NCBI GenBank assembly: GCA_017794925.1 | Contig: CP051238.1 | Location: forward strand, 4,575,021-4,639,020 | Direction: 5' to 3' | Source of the DNA: Aestuariibacter sp. | GTDB taxonomy: Bacteria > Pseudomonadota > Gammaproteobacteria > Enterobacterales > Alteromonadaceae | DNA: 64,000 nt | Part shown: positions 25,244 through 32,992 of the stretch, one piece after another | How the letters are laid out: the number at the start of each line of letters is the position of its first letter | Numbering within the stretch: position 1 is the first letter of the stretch | Translations under genes and position numbers: made by a program | The notes under the pieces: model-generated | Databases searched by the model: none | What the model was told of the DNA's origin: nothing | What the model saw: only the letters and a program-made list of their open reading frames with translations

Positions 25244-26161
25244 TTGCAAAGGTGGCGTTTATACACAGCGATAGTTGTCTTATTGGCTTTTTCGTACCCT
25301 CACGGTCCGGCATCTGCTGGCGACTCCAACCCTGACACCAACTTAATAGTTCACTATCCAGTTAACAAATACGCGCCCTTGCATCAGCATCAGGGCGAGT
25401 ACTTTTTTGATGTTCTGAAGCTGGCATTAGATAAATCTGGCGTACCCTACCAATTCGACTTTTTTGTCTTTCCCATGGTCAAGCAGAGCCGCACCATTCA
25501 GTTTTTAAAGCAAAAGGAACTGGATATTTTCTGGCTGACAACAACACAAGAACGTGAAGAAGAGCTCAGACCCATTCGTATTCCGTTGTTCAGAGGTTTA
25601 CTGGGTTTACGGATACCGTTTGTAAACGCAGCAACCCCTAACGTGCTGGCTAACGTAAAAGAAGTTAGCGCCCTAAAGGAAAAGTATGCCGGTCAGGGAT
25701 TTGGATGGCCGGATTCAGATGTACTGGCACACCACAAATTTCGATTAGTTACCGTTAATCAAACCGAACAACTGTTCACCATGTTGCTAAAAAAACGCAT
25801 TGATTATTATCCGCGATCTGTAATGGAAATTTGGGGTGAAGTGGAAGCGACTGAACAGTTGTCACTGGCAGTCGATCAACACATCGCGCTTTACTACCCG
25901 ATGGCAGTCTATTTTTTTGTTAATAAAGACAACGATGCACTCTACGAAGCCGTATCAAAAGGTTTGGAAACGGCGATCGCGGACGGATCATTCAAACAGG
26001 TTTTCAATCAGCATTTTGCCAGTGCGCTCGCTCGCGCAGAATTCCACAAGCGTACCCTTTTTCAAATAACCAACCCATTCCTGCCGCCACAAACACCGAT
26101 ATCAGAAAGCCGGTATTGGATAACGCCAGAGGAACTCCTTAGTCATTCTCAGGATGAATAA
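25244..26161 (+). CDS. periplasmic substrate-binding-like protein
   Basis: A 305-residue exported protein: signal peptide (LYTAIVVLLAFSYPHGPASA), then a fold resembling family 3 solute-binding proteins (YFFDVLKLALDKSGVPYQFDFFVFP, KELDIFWLTTTQEREEELRPIRIPLFRGLLGLR, then MAVYFFVNKDNDALYEAVSKGLETAIADGSFKQVFNQHF). Binding-protein-like proteins without a transporter are common in Alteromonas-type bacteria and often feed sensors. No ABC permease is nearby, so a stand-alone sensing role is more likely than transport. The start TTG 25244 is weakly supported. Confidence 0.75.
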   Translation: MQRWRLYTAIVVLLAFSYPHGPASAGDSNPDTNLIVHYPVNKYAPLHQHQGEYFFDVLKLALDKSGVPYQFDFFVFPMVKQSRTIQFLKQKELDIFWLTTTQEREEELRPIRIPLFRGLLGLRIPFVNAATPNVLANVKEVSALKEKYAGQGFGWPDSDVLAHHKFRLVTVNQTEQLFTMLLKKRIDYYPRSVMEIWGEVEATEQLSLAVDQHIALYYPMAVYFFVNKDNDALYEAVSKGLETAIADGSFKQVFNQHFASALARAEFHKRTLFQITNPFLPPQTPISESRYWITPEELLSHSQDE

Positions 26162-26368
26162 GTTAACGTCAATACTTGACCGCAACATCGGCACACAGGC
26201 TAAGGTCACCTTGCCTGTTGTCATGTCAGTATTTTTATCACTTGCCAAAAAAGCGTCTCAAAGAAAAACCTAAGCAACTGATTTTATATACAAATAAATA
26301 TTGGCACCTATTTTGATAGCCAACATCCAGATAGGTATTGTCATATATGTTGTTCTTAGGAGTTGGAA

Positions 26369-26992
26369 ATGAAATCGGTATTTATTACGTTAGTTTGTGG
26401 ATTGCTGTTAGTGATGCCTTGTGCAAAGGCTGCGATTATCACGTTAGATGCGGAGACCACGCATGATAATGGTCAGCGCGGGATCATGTTTGATATTACT
26501 GTAGGCGCTAATGAAATTAAGCTGACAGAAATTTCGACGTTTTTCTATCAGGGTACAACCTCTACATACGAGTTCTATTACATTGAAGGTGGTATGACAG
26601 GGTTTGAAAATGACGCAGGTGCATGGACCTATCACGACAATTACTCAGGATTAAGTGGCCTTACTACCCAAGTAAGCTGGGATATTGCTGATTTATTCTT
26701 AAATCCAAATACTACGTACGGCTTGTATATTACAAATACAAGTGGCGGTGGTATTAATTACCTAAACGCTTCAGGTATCTCTGTCATCGGTGCAGACAGC
26801 AATTTGACAATTTACAGCGGCTTAGGTCGGGCTTATGCCTTTTCCACTCAATTCGCTTACCGCTCTTTCGCTGGGTCATTAACTTATGACACAGACACCG
26901 GCAGATCGTCTCAGAATACTGACCCGGTTCCGGCACCTGCTGGCCTGGCTTTTATCGCTCTTGGGTTACTTGCGCTTCGCCGCAACCGATAG
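26369..26992 (+). CDS. PEP-CTERM-type secreted protein
   Basis: A 207-residue exported protein. The signal peptide is FITLVCGLLLVMPCAKA; the middle is a beta-rich domain with many Thr, Ser and Gly (residues 24-180). It ends in a sorting tail: a short PVPAPAGLA motif, a hydrophobic segment FIALGLLAL and RRNR. That matches the PEP-CTERM layout, with the PEP motif reading PAP. In such systems an exosortase (EpsH/XrtA type) cleaves the tail during export, typically alongside exopolysaccharide; no exosortase is in this window. AGGAG before ATG 26369 fixes the start, two codons after an in-frame TTG. What the middle domain binds is unknown. Confidence 0.85.
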   Translation: MKSVFITLVCGLLLVMPCAKAAIITLDAETTHDNGQRGIMFDITVGANEIKLTEISTFFYQGTTSTYEFYYIEGGMTGFENDAGAWTYHDNYSGLSGLTTQVSWDIADLFLNPNTTYGLYITNTSGGGINYLNASGISVIGADSNLTIYSGLGRAYAFSTQFAYRSFAGSLTYDTDTGRSSQNTDPVPAPAGLAFIALGLLALRRNR

Positions 26993-27059
26993 TCACTTGA
27001 TTAATAAATACGCTACAGCCATCTGGCTGCAGCGTATTGGTAGCATAGCTTCTCACTGC

Positions 27060-29486
27060 TTAAAATCGATAGCGTAAACTCAGTTTGGCCGTAGTACCAC
27101 TGTACAAATTATTCACGACCCGTTTTTGCTCGCTCAGGTAAGAGCGATCCGGGTAATTCAGTATGTTGTTCACGCTGAATTTTGTGCTCCACTGCGGCGT
27201 GATCTGCCAGCCGACGGATTGATTCCACATCAATACTTTTTCCCGGATGGTATCTTGCTGAGCATCGGCTCCCACATCATCCAATGCTTCGCTTTGCCAG
27301 GCTAGCGAAGAGGCGTACTGCCATGCCTCATGCTTCACTAACAGATTCAGCATCAGGCGATGCTTGGCCCGCTCCGGCATTGCTATACTGCGGTCAAGCA
27401 GGTTCGCTTCCGTGTCAGAAAACGTGTAAGACGCTTTTATATCAATTAACTCAAGTCCGGTGTTGCGGAATTGCTTGGCCCAGTAGGTTTGAATACCCTG
27501 AATGTATCCATCTTTGCCGTTCTCGACCCGGGTTACGTCGTACACAATACCGTCAAGGGTTTCGGTTACCCTCGAGTCGTAAAAGAAGTTCGCGATATCG
27601 TTGTAATATATCCCGGTATACAACTTACCTAACGCATCATCCTGAAATTCCACACCCGCAAACAGATTATGTATTGTAGTGGCTTGTAAGTCCGGAGATC
27701 CTTCTGAAATAGTTCGGGTCGGCGGATTAATGCGACGATAACGAACCGTATCAAAATACTGGGGGCGCATGAGCTGTTCAAAATAGTTAAATTTGAATCG
27801 CACGGCAGATGTTAACTGGTACCGAAGTTCCAGTGATGGCAACAAGTGATGGTATTGATTTCCCCCCTCAACAAACGCAGCATCAAAACTATCAAACGTT
27901 TCTTCGATCACCTGACCGGCTATCGTGACAGTGGTAATGGTATCACCCAGTTCAGTTATGCCTGCCTCAACCGGGCCACTGACCGCACCGCGTGTCTGTG
28001 TTTTGGTTTTCTCATACCGTAAACCCACTCGCCAGAACCAATCCTCGCGTTGTTGGTAGGCGTCAATATATGCCGAACTAACCGTTTCTTCACTGGTGTA
28101 GATGTCCTGAATGGATTCAAGGAACGACTGCGCCGGATTAAAGTAGAATTGATCAGGGTTTGAAACCAGGTAGGGTTCGCCAAGCAACAAATCCATGCCT
28201 GCCGGAATCGTAGTGCGATTGTCCATAATGGATACCGCCTGATTATTGCCAATTACTTCGGTCAGATTAAATGTGTCGTCCATGGCCGTATACACTGAGC
28301 GATAATTTTCGTTATTACGCTCTTTATTTCGCCAGGTGACACCACTGCCAACCCACACCGGATGACCCGCAAAGGTAAACTGCCGGGTCCAGTCGACAAC
28401 TAACGCATAATCCGTATCGGTTGTCGTGGTAAGTGTTGGTCTGTAGTTAGCAAACCATGACTGACTTGTGTCAAAGACATCAACCTCACTGGCCGCAGTC
28501 ACAGGTAAATAAGGGCTATCGATGGTGTAATTCGCCGCGATCCCCTGATCGACAAAGTTCCAGGGCAACCACAAGCGCTCATTAACCCAGCGGCTATAGT
28601 ACACACCAGCTTCAAATGCGCTGACATCGGTTTCGTAGTTAAACCCCAGGCGATGACGATTAATATCCCGTGACGTTTCCATACGGTGGAAATAACGGCG
28701 GATCCGGGCATCTTCTACACTTACCTGATTTAGTGTCGAACCATCGTTGTCCAGTGTTGCCTCAATAATATCCCCCGCCCCAATCTGATACTCCATGCGG
28801 TTGCGCGTGGCAATATCATCAAAATTTGTCGACATTCCCTCGTAACTTACATACGCCCTATCAGACAAGACATAATCAGCGCGCCACTGCGTATTAAAAC
28901 TGGTCGTATCAAAATAATCCTGGCTATATCGGGGAAAACCCAGCAACAACGCTTGTTGTTCAGACACAGCGGGCTCATCAATAGCCAGCCAACGCGCCTC
29001 GTAAAATTCCACCATGCGTTCAAGACTGTTGTATTGTGCACGGAACTGCAGCCGCAAAGCATCGTAACTTTTCGCAAGTTTAATACTGCCACCTGGCGTA
29101 TAGGCTTTGGCAACATCCTGGTACGAGAAATTGGCTTCTATTTCAGCGGACTGTGCATCAGCTTTACCTTGGGGAAGCCGAAACAATCCACGAAAATCCA
29201 CGCCTTCGGCATCAGAGACCGCCCCCAAAAATGTACCGGGCGTATCATTACCCTGATACTCAGACGCAATGGGGTTGCGTTTCAACAGAATACGGTCACG
29301 CTCCCTGGCACTTTGATTGGTCGCATCATCAGCAGGTTTTGCAGCAGGGGTTGGCGAAGATTGGGCGTTAACTGCACCGGGCAGGGTAATAAGAATCGCA
29401 GCGAATAACGCAGAAAAAGGTTTTACACTTCGGGATGTACCGACTGCCTTAAGACCCATTCGGTCTTTTCGGATATCACTAAACAT
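27060..29486 (-). CDS. outer-membrane TonB-dependent-receptor-type barrel without clear plug
   Basis: An 808-residue protein with a signal peptide (FSALFAAILITLPGAVNA) and a large beta-barrel ending in LRYRF with the usual C-terminal aromatic residue. The barrel strands resemble the C-terminal two-thirds of TonB-dependent receptors (HHLLPSLELRYQLTSAVRFKFNYFEQLMRPQY, then EGSPDLQATTIHNLFAGVEF). The first 100 mature residues are unusual: a Ser/Pro/Ala linker and then barrel-like strands, with no recognisable plug domain or TonB box. AAGGGAA lies before ATG 29486. It may be a stand-alone porin-like receptor for a large substrate. The gene ahead on the plus strand (30083) is divergent and encodes a lipoprotein. 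Confidence 0.8.
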   Translation of the reverse strand: MFSDIRKDRMGLKAVGTSRSVKPFSALFAAILITLPGAVNAQSSPTPAAKPADDATNQSARERDRILLKRNPIASEYQGNDTPGTFLGAVSDAEGVDFRGLFRLPQGKADAQSAEIEANFSYQDVAKAYTPGGSIKLAKSYDALRLQFRAQYNSLERMVEFYEARWLAIDEPAVSEQQALLLGFPRYSQDYFDTTSFNTQWRADYVLSDRAYVSYEGMSTNFDDIATRNRMEYQIGAGDIIEATLDNDGSTLNQVSVEDARIRRYFHRMETSRDINRHRLGFNYETDVSAFEAGVYYSRWVNERLWLPWNFVDQGIAANYTIDSPYLPVTAASEVDVFDTSQSWFANYRPTLTTTTDTDYALVVDWTRQFTFAGHPVWVGSGVTWRNKERNNENYRSVYTAMDDTFNLTEVIGNNQAVSIMDNRTTIPAGMDLLLGEPYLVSNPDQFYFNPAQSFLESIQDIYTSEETVSSAYIDAYQQREDWFWRVGLRYEKTKTQTRGAVSGPVEAGITELGDTITTVTIAGQVIEETFDSFDAAFVEGGNQYHHLLPSLELRYQLTSAVRFKFNYFEQLMRPQYFDTVRYRRINPPTRTISEGSPDLQATTIHNLFAGVEFQDDALGKLYTGIYYNDIANFFYDSRVTETLDGIVYDVTRVENGKDGYIQGIQTYWAKQFRNTGLELIDIKASYTFSDTEANLLDRSIAMPERAKHRLMLNLLVKHEAWQYASSLAWQSEALDDVGADAQQDTIREKVLMWNQSVGWQITPQWSTKFSVNNILNYPDRSYLSEQKRVVNNLYSGTTAKLSLRYRF

Positions 29487-30082
29487 CAAATTCCCTTCAA
29501 AGAAGAATAATAAAAATAGCGGTAGTTTTCAGGCAATAGGTACTTAACGAGTGGCCGGCGATTGATTTTTTATTAGTAACGTCCGGATGTATGGTTCTGC
29601 TCCTCAAAAAAGCAGGTAACGCATGGATCATGGTGGTATTTTAAGTGTTATACATTACCGTCCATTGCACTCATCAGCGGCGTAAAGGTAGCTATTTATT
29701 CCACTGAACACGAGCGGAATAAGACCAGCACACCGTCAGTAGCGTTTAATGGAGCCCTATATTGTGTAATTTATACGATTGGATAAGTACCCAGACATAT
29801 GTTCCTTCAGTGGCAAAGCAAGATCGACTTACAATTACGTTTAAATTTACTCTATTTATATACTTAAAAGCGTTAGACCTCAGCATTCGAGGAATGTATG
29901 TTATCCGGGCCTCAGCTTGATATTGGGTAAAGCCCATATGCATCTCCTGTGAAACATGCCACCTTTGCTCTGGATTAATGGATTCTGAGTAACCTGAATC
30001 TATTCAACGCAGCTTATGAAAGCACTTAAATATTACGAGAAAATCGCGATGATTTTTTCAACCAGCCTGTTAGACTGGGGCG
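29487..30082. other. 596-base intergenic region
   Basis: No gene that I can support; one 65-codon minus-strand ORF (29746-29943) has no ribosome site and reads as chance. The region separates the divergent barrel and lipoprotein genes and should hold both promoters. Confidence 0.45.
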
Positions 30083-31303
30083 ATGAAAAAAGTAAAAAAC
30101 ACACTTCTGCTTATAACGCTGCTCACCTGCTTTTTCGCTGGTTGTTCAACGAATACTCAAAGCCTTGTCGCAGAGCAAGATAACAAGCCGAATTACGAGC
30201 AAAGTATTTCGCAAGCAGGTGAATACCTGCAGTCTCAAATTCAGGCGTCCGGACAATTTATTTACCGCGTGCACATGAATCCCAATCAAAAACTTCAGCG
30301 CAAGTACAATATTCTGCGCCATATGGGGACGTTGTACGCGTTAAAAATGCTGGATAACTACCGCCCCGGCAGTGTAGATAACGCAAAGATGAAGCAGTCT
30401 ATTACCTATATGCTGGAACAGGCCTTGGCACCTGTTGAGGGTACTATGCTTGGTATGTGGTCATCAGAAGAAATCGTTGGCACCAAGGGCATGAAAAGAC
30501 AAATCAAGCTAGGCGCCATTGGCCTGACGTTAGTTACGCTTTGCCAAAACTACGATCTCATTAAAGATGAATACCCTCTGGAAAGCCTGGAAAAGCTTGG
30601 TGACTTCGCGCTGTTTATGCAAAAAGAAAACGGCGGATTTTATTCTAAATATTACGAAAAAGAGGGCTTCGACAGGCGCTGGAACTCACTCTATTATCCG
30701 GGCGAAATGGCTTTTGGCTTTGTTGAGCTTTTCAATTTAACGGGCAAGCAGAAGTATATGGATGGCGCCGTTAACGCCATGCTGTATCTTTATAACGAAC
30801 GTAAAGATAAACCCGCAACAAAGATTGAAGCCGACCACTGGGCATTAATTGCAACTGACAAAATATTCGCCTATTCGCCAGACCTGGACAGCGAAATAAG
30901 GGCCAAATTGTTAGCGCATGGCAAGCAAGTCGTCGAAAAAATACTGTCAGATCGTGTCATTGACCACCCGGTTAGCGAGCTGAATGGTTCGTTCAATGCA
31001 GACGGCAGGCCCACGCCAACCTCGACCAGAGTTGAGGGCCTGGTGGCGATTTACCCACATATCGATGATGCGGCTTTAAAGGCGATTACCTATCAGGCGA
31101 TTGTTGATGCATCTGCATTTCTGTTGAATGCACAAATCAGTACAGGAAAATATGCAGGGGCCTGGCCACGGGCAATTATAAAATTAGAAGAAGAATCAAG
31201 ACGAGCTCTGAAGCACAACCGCAGAGCCGAGGAAATTCGTATAGATTACGTTCAACACGCACTAAGTGCACTTATTGGTGCAGACCATCTGGTTAAGCCC
31301 TAA
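30083..31303 (+). CDS. lipoprotein with alpha/alpha-barrel (epimerase/glycosidase-like) domain
   Basis: A 406-residue lipoprotein: signal peptide MKKVKNTLLLITLLTCFFAGC with a lipobox ending at C21. The rest is helical and repetitive, resembling the (alpha/alpha)6 barrels of N-acylglucosamine 2-epimerases and six-hairpin glycosidases (RRWNSLYYPGEMAFGFVELFNLTGKQKYMDGAVNAM, then STRVEGLVAIYPHIDD). I cannot identify the catalytic residues, so the enzyme class is a guess. GGGG precedes the start. It is divergent from the barrel gene at 27060, perhaps forming a glycan-handling pair in the outer membrane. Confidence 0.7.
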   Translation: MKKVKNTLLLITLLTCFFAGCSTNTQSLVAEQDNKPNYEQSISQAGEYLQSQIQASGQFIYRVHMNPNQKLQRKYNILRHMGTLYALKMLDNYRPGSVDNAKMKQSITYMLEQALAPVEGTMLGMWSSEEIVGTKGMKRQIKLGAIGLTLVTLCQNYDLIKDEYPLESLEKLGDFALFMQKENGGFYSKYYEKEGFDRRWNSLYYPGEMAFGFVELFNLTGKQKYMDGAVNAMLYLYNERKDKPATKIEADHWALIATDKIFAYSPDLDSEIRAKLLAHGKQVVEKILSDRVIDHPVSELNGSFNADGRPTPTSTRVEGLVAIYPHIDDAALKAITYQAIVDASAFLLNAQISTGKYAGAWPRAIIKLEEESRRALKHNRRAEEIRIDYVQHALSALIGADHLVKP

Positions 31304-31371
31304 TTGAATTATCAAGCATCCTCTGCAGATCAGGGCATGTGCGCCACCTAATACCTGGATTGGGATATAAA

Positions 31372-31395
31372 AAAGCGGACGATGTTGTCCGCTTT
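31372..31395. terminator. bidirectional terminator
   Basis: Arms AAAGCGGAC/GTCCGCTTT; A-rich on the left and T-rich on the right, so usable on both strands. It separates the convergent lipoprotein gene and the minus-strand cluster end at 31409. Confidence 0.8.
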
Positions 31396-31408
31396 GTTAT
31401 TTCGTGAC

Positions 31409-32221
31409 TTAAAATGCATATTCAGGCAATGGCCCACTGAACATTCCTTTTTGGTACTGCTCAGTCGCCTCACCAGACAGCGCTTCCAAGTTCTTTTCTG
31501 CATAACGACGCAACTTTCTGTGGTTACCGTTTCTTTCTACCTCGCGCAGAAGGTCCCGATAGCGCCCCATACCACTTGCGCCAATGGCATTCGTTAGCCA
31601 GGCAAACGTATCGAGTTGATTATCCCTTGTGCTGGCATAATGGGTAAATAATATTTCAGCCGCAAGATCGCCAAGTACTTGGCTACGTATCTCTTTAGCG
31701 GTCATTTCTTTCGCAGCTTGCTTGAGATTACTTAGATCACCTGCCAGCATTTTCTCTTTTAAATGCCTGACAACGTCCGCATCAGCCTCTTTGCTATACA
31801 ATCCCTCAGGCAGAGCATACATACCAGCAACAAACTGCTCCCCTGTCGAACCGGGTAAATCCTCCAGCGCAGTCTCGGCATGACGCTCCAGTTTTGCATT
31901 GCTTGTGTTTGCAATCACTTCCGCTAATACGCTGTAATACCGACCATTCTCAGACGCGCCAATGGCTCGTGCCAACCAGGCGAGAGGGTCAATGTCGGAG
32001 CGCGTTGCATAGGGGTATTTTTTTAGTAGTATTTCAGCGGCAATATCCAGCACTTCAGGATTAGCCACTTTGGCGTTATAGATTTGCTTTGAGGCAGTCT
32101 TCAGTTGAGTCATATCACCAGACAGTAACATGTCCTTCAGCCGATTTTCCTGTGCAGTTAAGTCTGCCAGCACATTAAATGAAAGTAATAAAGCCATGAT
32201 GGCTGCAACTGCATACTTCAT
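31409..32221 (-). CDS. exported protein made of two tandem ~110-residue repeats
   Basis: A 270-residue protein with a signal peptide (KYAVAAIMALLLSFNVLA). Residues 20-135 and 143-262 are copies of each other: for example LKDMLLSGDMTQLKTASKQI aligns with LKEKMLAGDLSNLKQAAKEM, and DPLAWLARAIGASENGRYYSVL with DTFAWLTNAIGASGMGRYRDLL. The helix-rich, HEAT-like look suggests a binding role; no family is recognised. ATG 32221 has AAGGGA upstream; the longer frame (32254) starts without one. It follows fabG by 39 bases on the same strand and may be the last gene of the aryl-polyene operon, although APE clusters do not normally include it. Confidence 0.75.
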   Translation of the reverse strand: MKYAVAAIMALLLSFNVLADLTAQENRLKDMLLSGDMTQLKTASKQIYNAKVANPEVLDIAAEILLKKYPYATRSDIDPLAWLARAIGASENGRYYSVLAEVIANTSNAKLERHAETALEDLPGSTGEQFVAGMYALPEGLYSKEADADVVRHLKEKMLAGDLSNLKQAAKEMTAKEIRSQVLGDLAAEILFTHYASTRDNQLDTFAWLTNAIGASGMGRYRDLLREVERNGNHRKLRRYAEKNLEALSGEATEQYQKGMFSGPLPEYAF

Positions 32222-32260
32222 CAGAATTCCCTTTTTTACTGCTTTAACTAACAAGTTAGA

Positions 32261-32992
32261 CTAGTACATACCGCCATTAACACTGATCACCTGACGCGAG
32301 ATGTAACGCGCCTCATCCGAGACAAGGAAGCCAATCGTATTGGCAACATCTTCAACATTACCAAACGTCCCGAGCGGGATCATCTTCTTCGCTTCATCGG
32401 CAACAGCACCTTCTATCATGCCGGTTTCAATGACGCCCGGCGCCACACAGTTCACGGTAATTTTGCGTTTACCCAACTCAATAGCCAGCGCCTTGGTCGC
32501 ACCGATAATGCCCGCTTTGGACGCACTGTAATTAGTCTGCCCGCGATTCCCCATTAAACCGGATACCGACGACAAGGTGACAATTCTTCCACCCTGGCGA
32601 AGGCGAATCATTGGCATGATTACCGGGTGAAGTACATTATAAAATCCGTCCAGGTTAGTGTGTACAACCCCATCCCATTCCTCACCGGTCATGGCTGGAA
32701 ATGCCGTATCACGGGTAACACCTGCATTACACACAACGCCGTAGTAAGCGCCGTGTTGTTCAATGTCGGCTTCTATTGCCGCTCGTGTCCCTTCCCTGTC
32801 GGTAATATCAAATTGCAACGCAACGGCATTACCACCATCAGCAATAATATCCTCAACCACTTTGAACGCTGCATCTTTACCGCTTCGATAGTGAACGGCT
32901 ACGGCAAATCCCTGAGCGGCCATTTTATAGGCTGTCGCTTTCCCAATACCGCTACTGGCTCCTGTTACGAGAATGCGTTTTTTATCAGACAT
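32261..32992 (-). CDS. 3-ketoacyl-ACP reductase of the aryl-polyene cluster
   Basis: A 243-residue short-chain dehydrogenase. It keeps the NADPH-binding TGASSGIG (residues 10-17), NAGV, and the catalytic Ser-Tyr-Lys (LSSVSG, then YSASK), with FabG-like ending NGGMY. It reduces the keto group after each round of chain extension, the role of ApeQ in the E. coli cluster. ATG 32992 overlaps the end of the MMPL gene by 8 bases with GAGG just upstream; a longer start at 33025 would overlap much more. It lies at the downstream end of the minus-strand block of synthesis genes. Confidence 0.93.
   Translation of the reverse strand: MSDKKRILVTGASSGIGKATAYKMAAQGFAVAVHYRSGKDAAFKVVEDIIADGGNAVALQFDITDREGTRAAIEADIEQHGAYYGVVCNAGVTRDTAFPAMTGEEWDGVVHTNLDGFYNVLHPVIMPMIRLRQGGRIVTLSSVSGLMGNRGQTNYSASKAGIIGATKALAIELGKRKITVNCVAPGVIETGMIEGAVADEAKKMIPLGTFGNVEDVANTIGFLVSDEARYISRQVISVNGGMY

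Noticed and set aside
27284..27679. 131-codon ORF antisense to the barrel gene
   Set aside because: Shadow of a strong coding gene; no start signal.
29746..29943. 65-codon minus-strand ORF between the barrel and lipoprotein genes
   Set aside because: No ribosome site, no domain, composition like the surrounding non-coding DNA.
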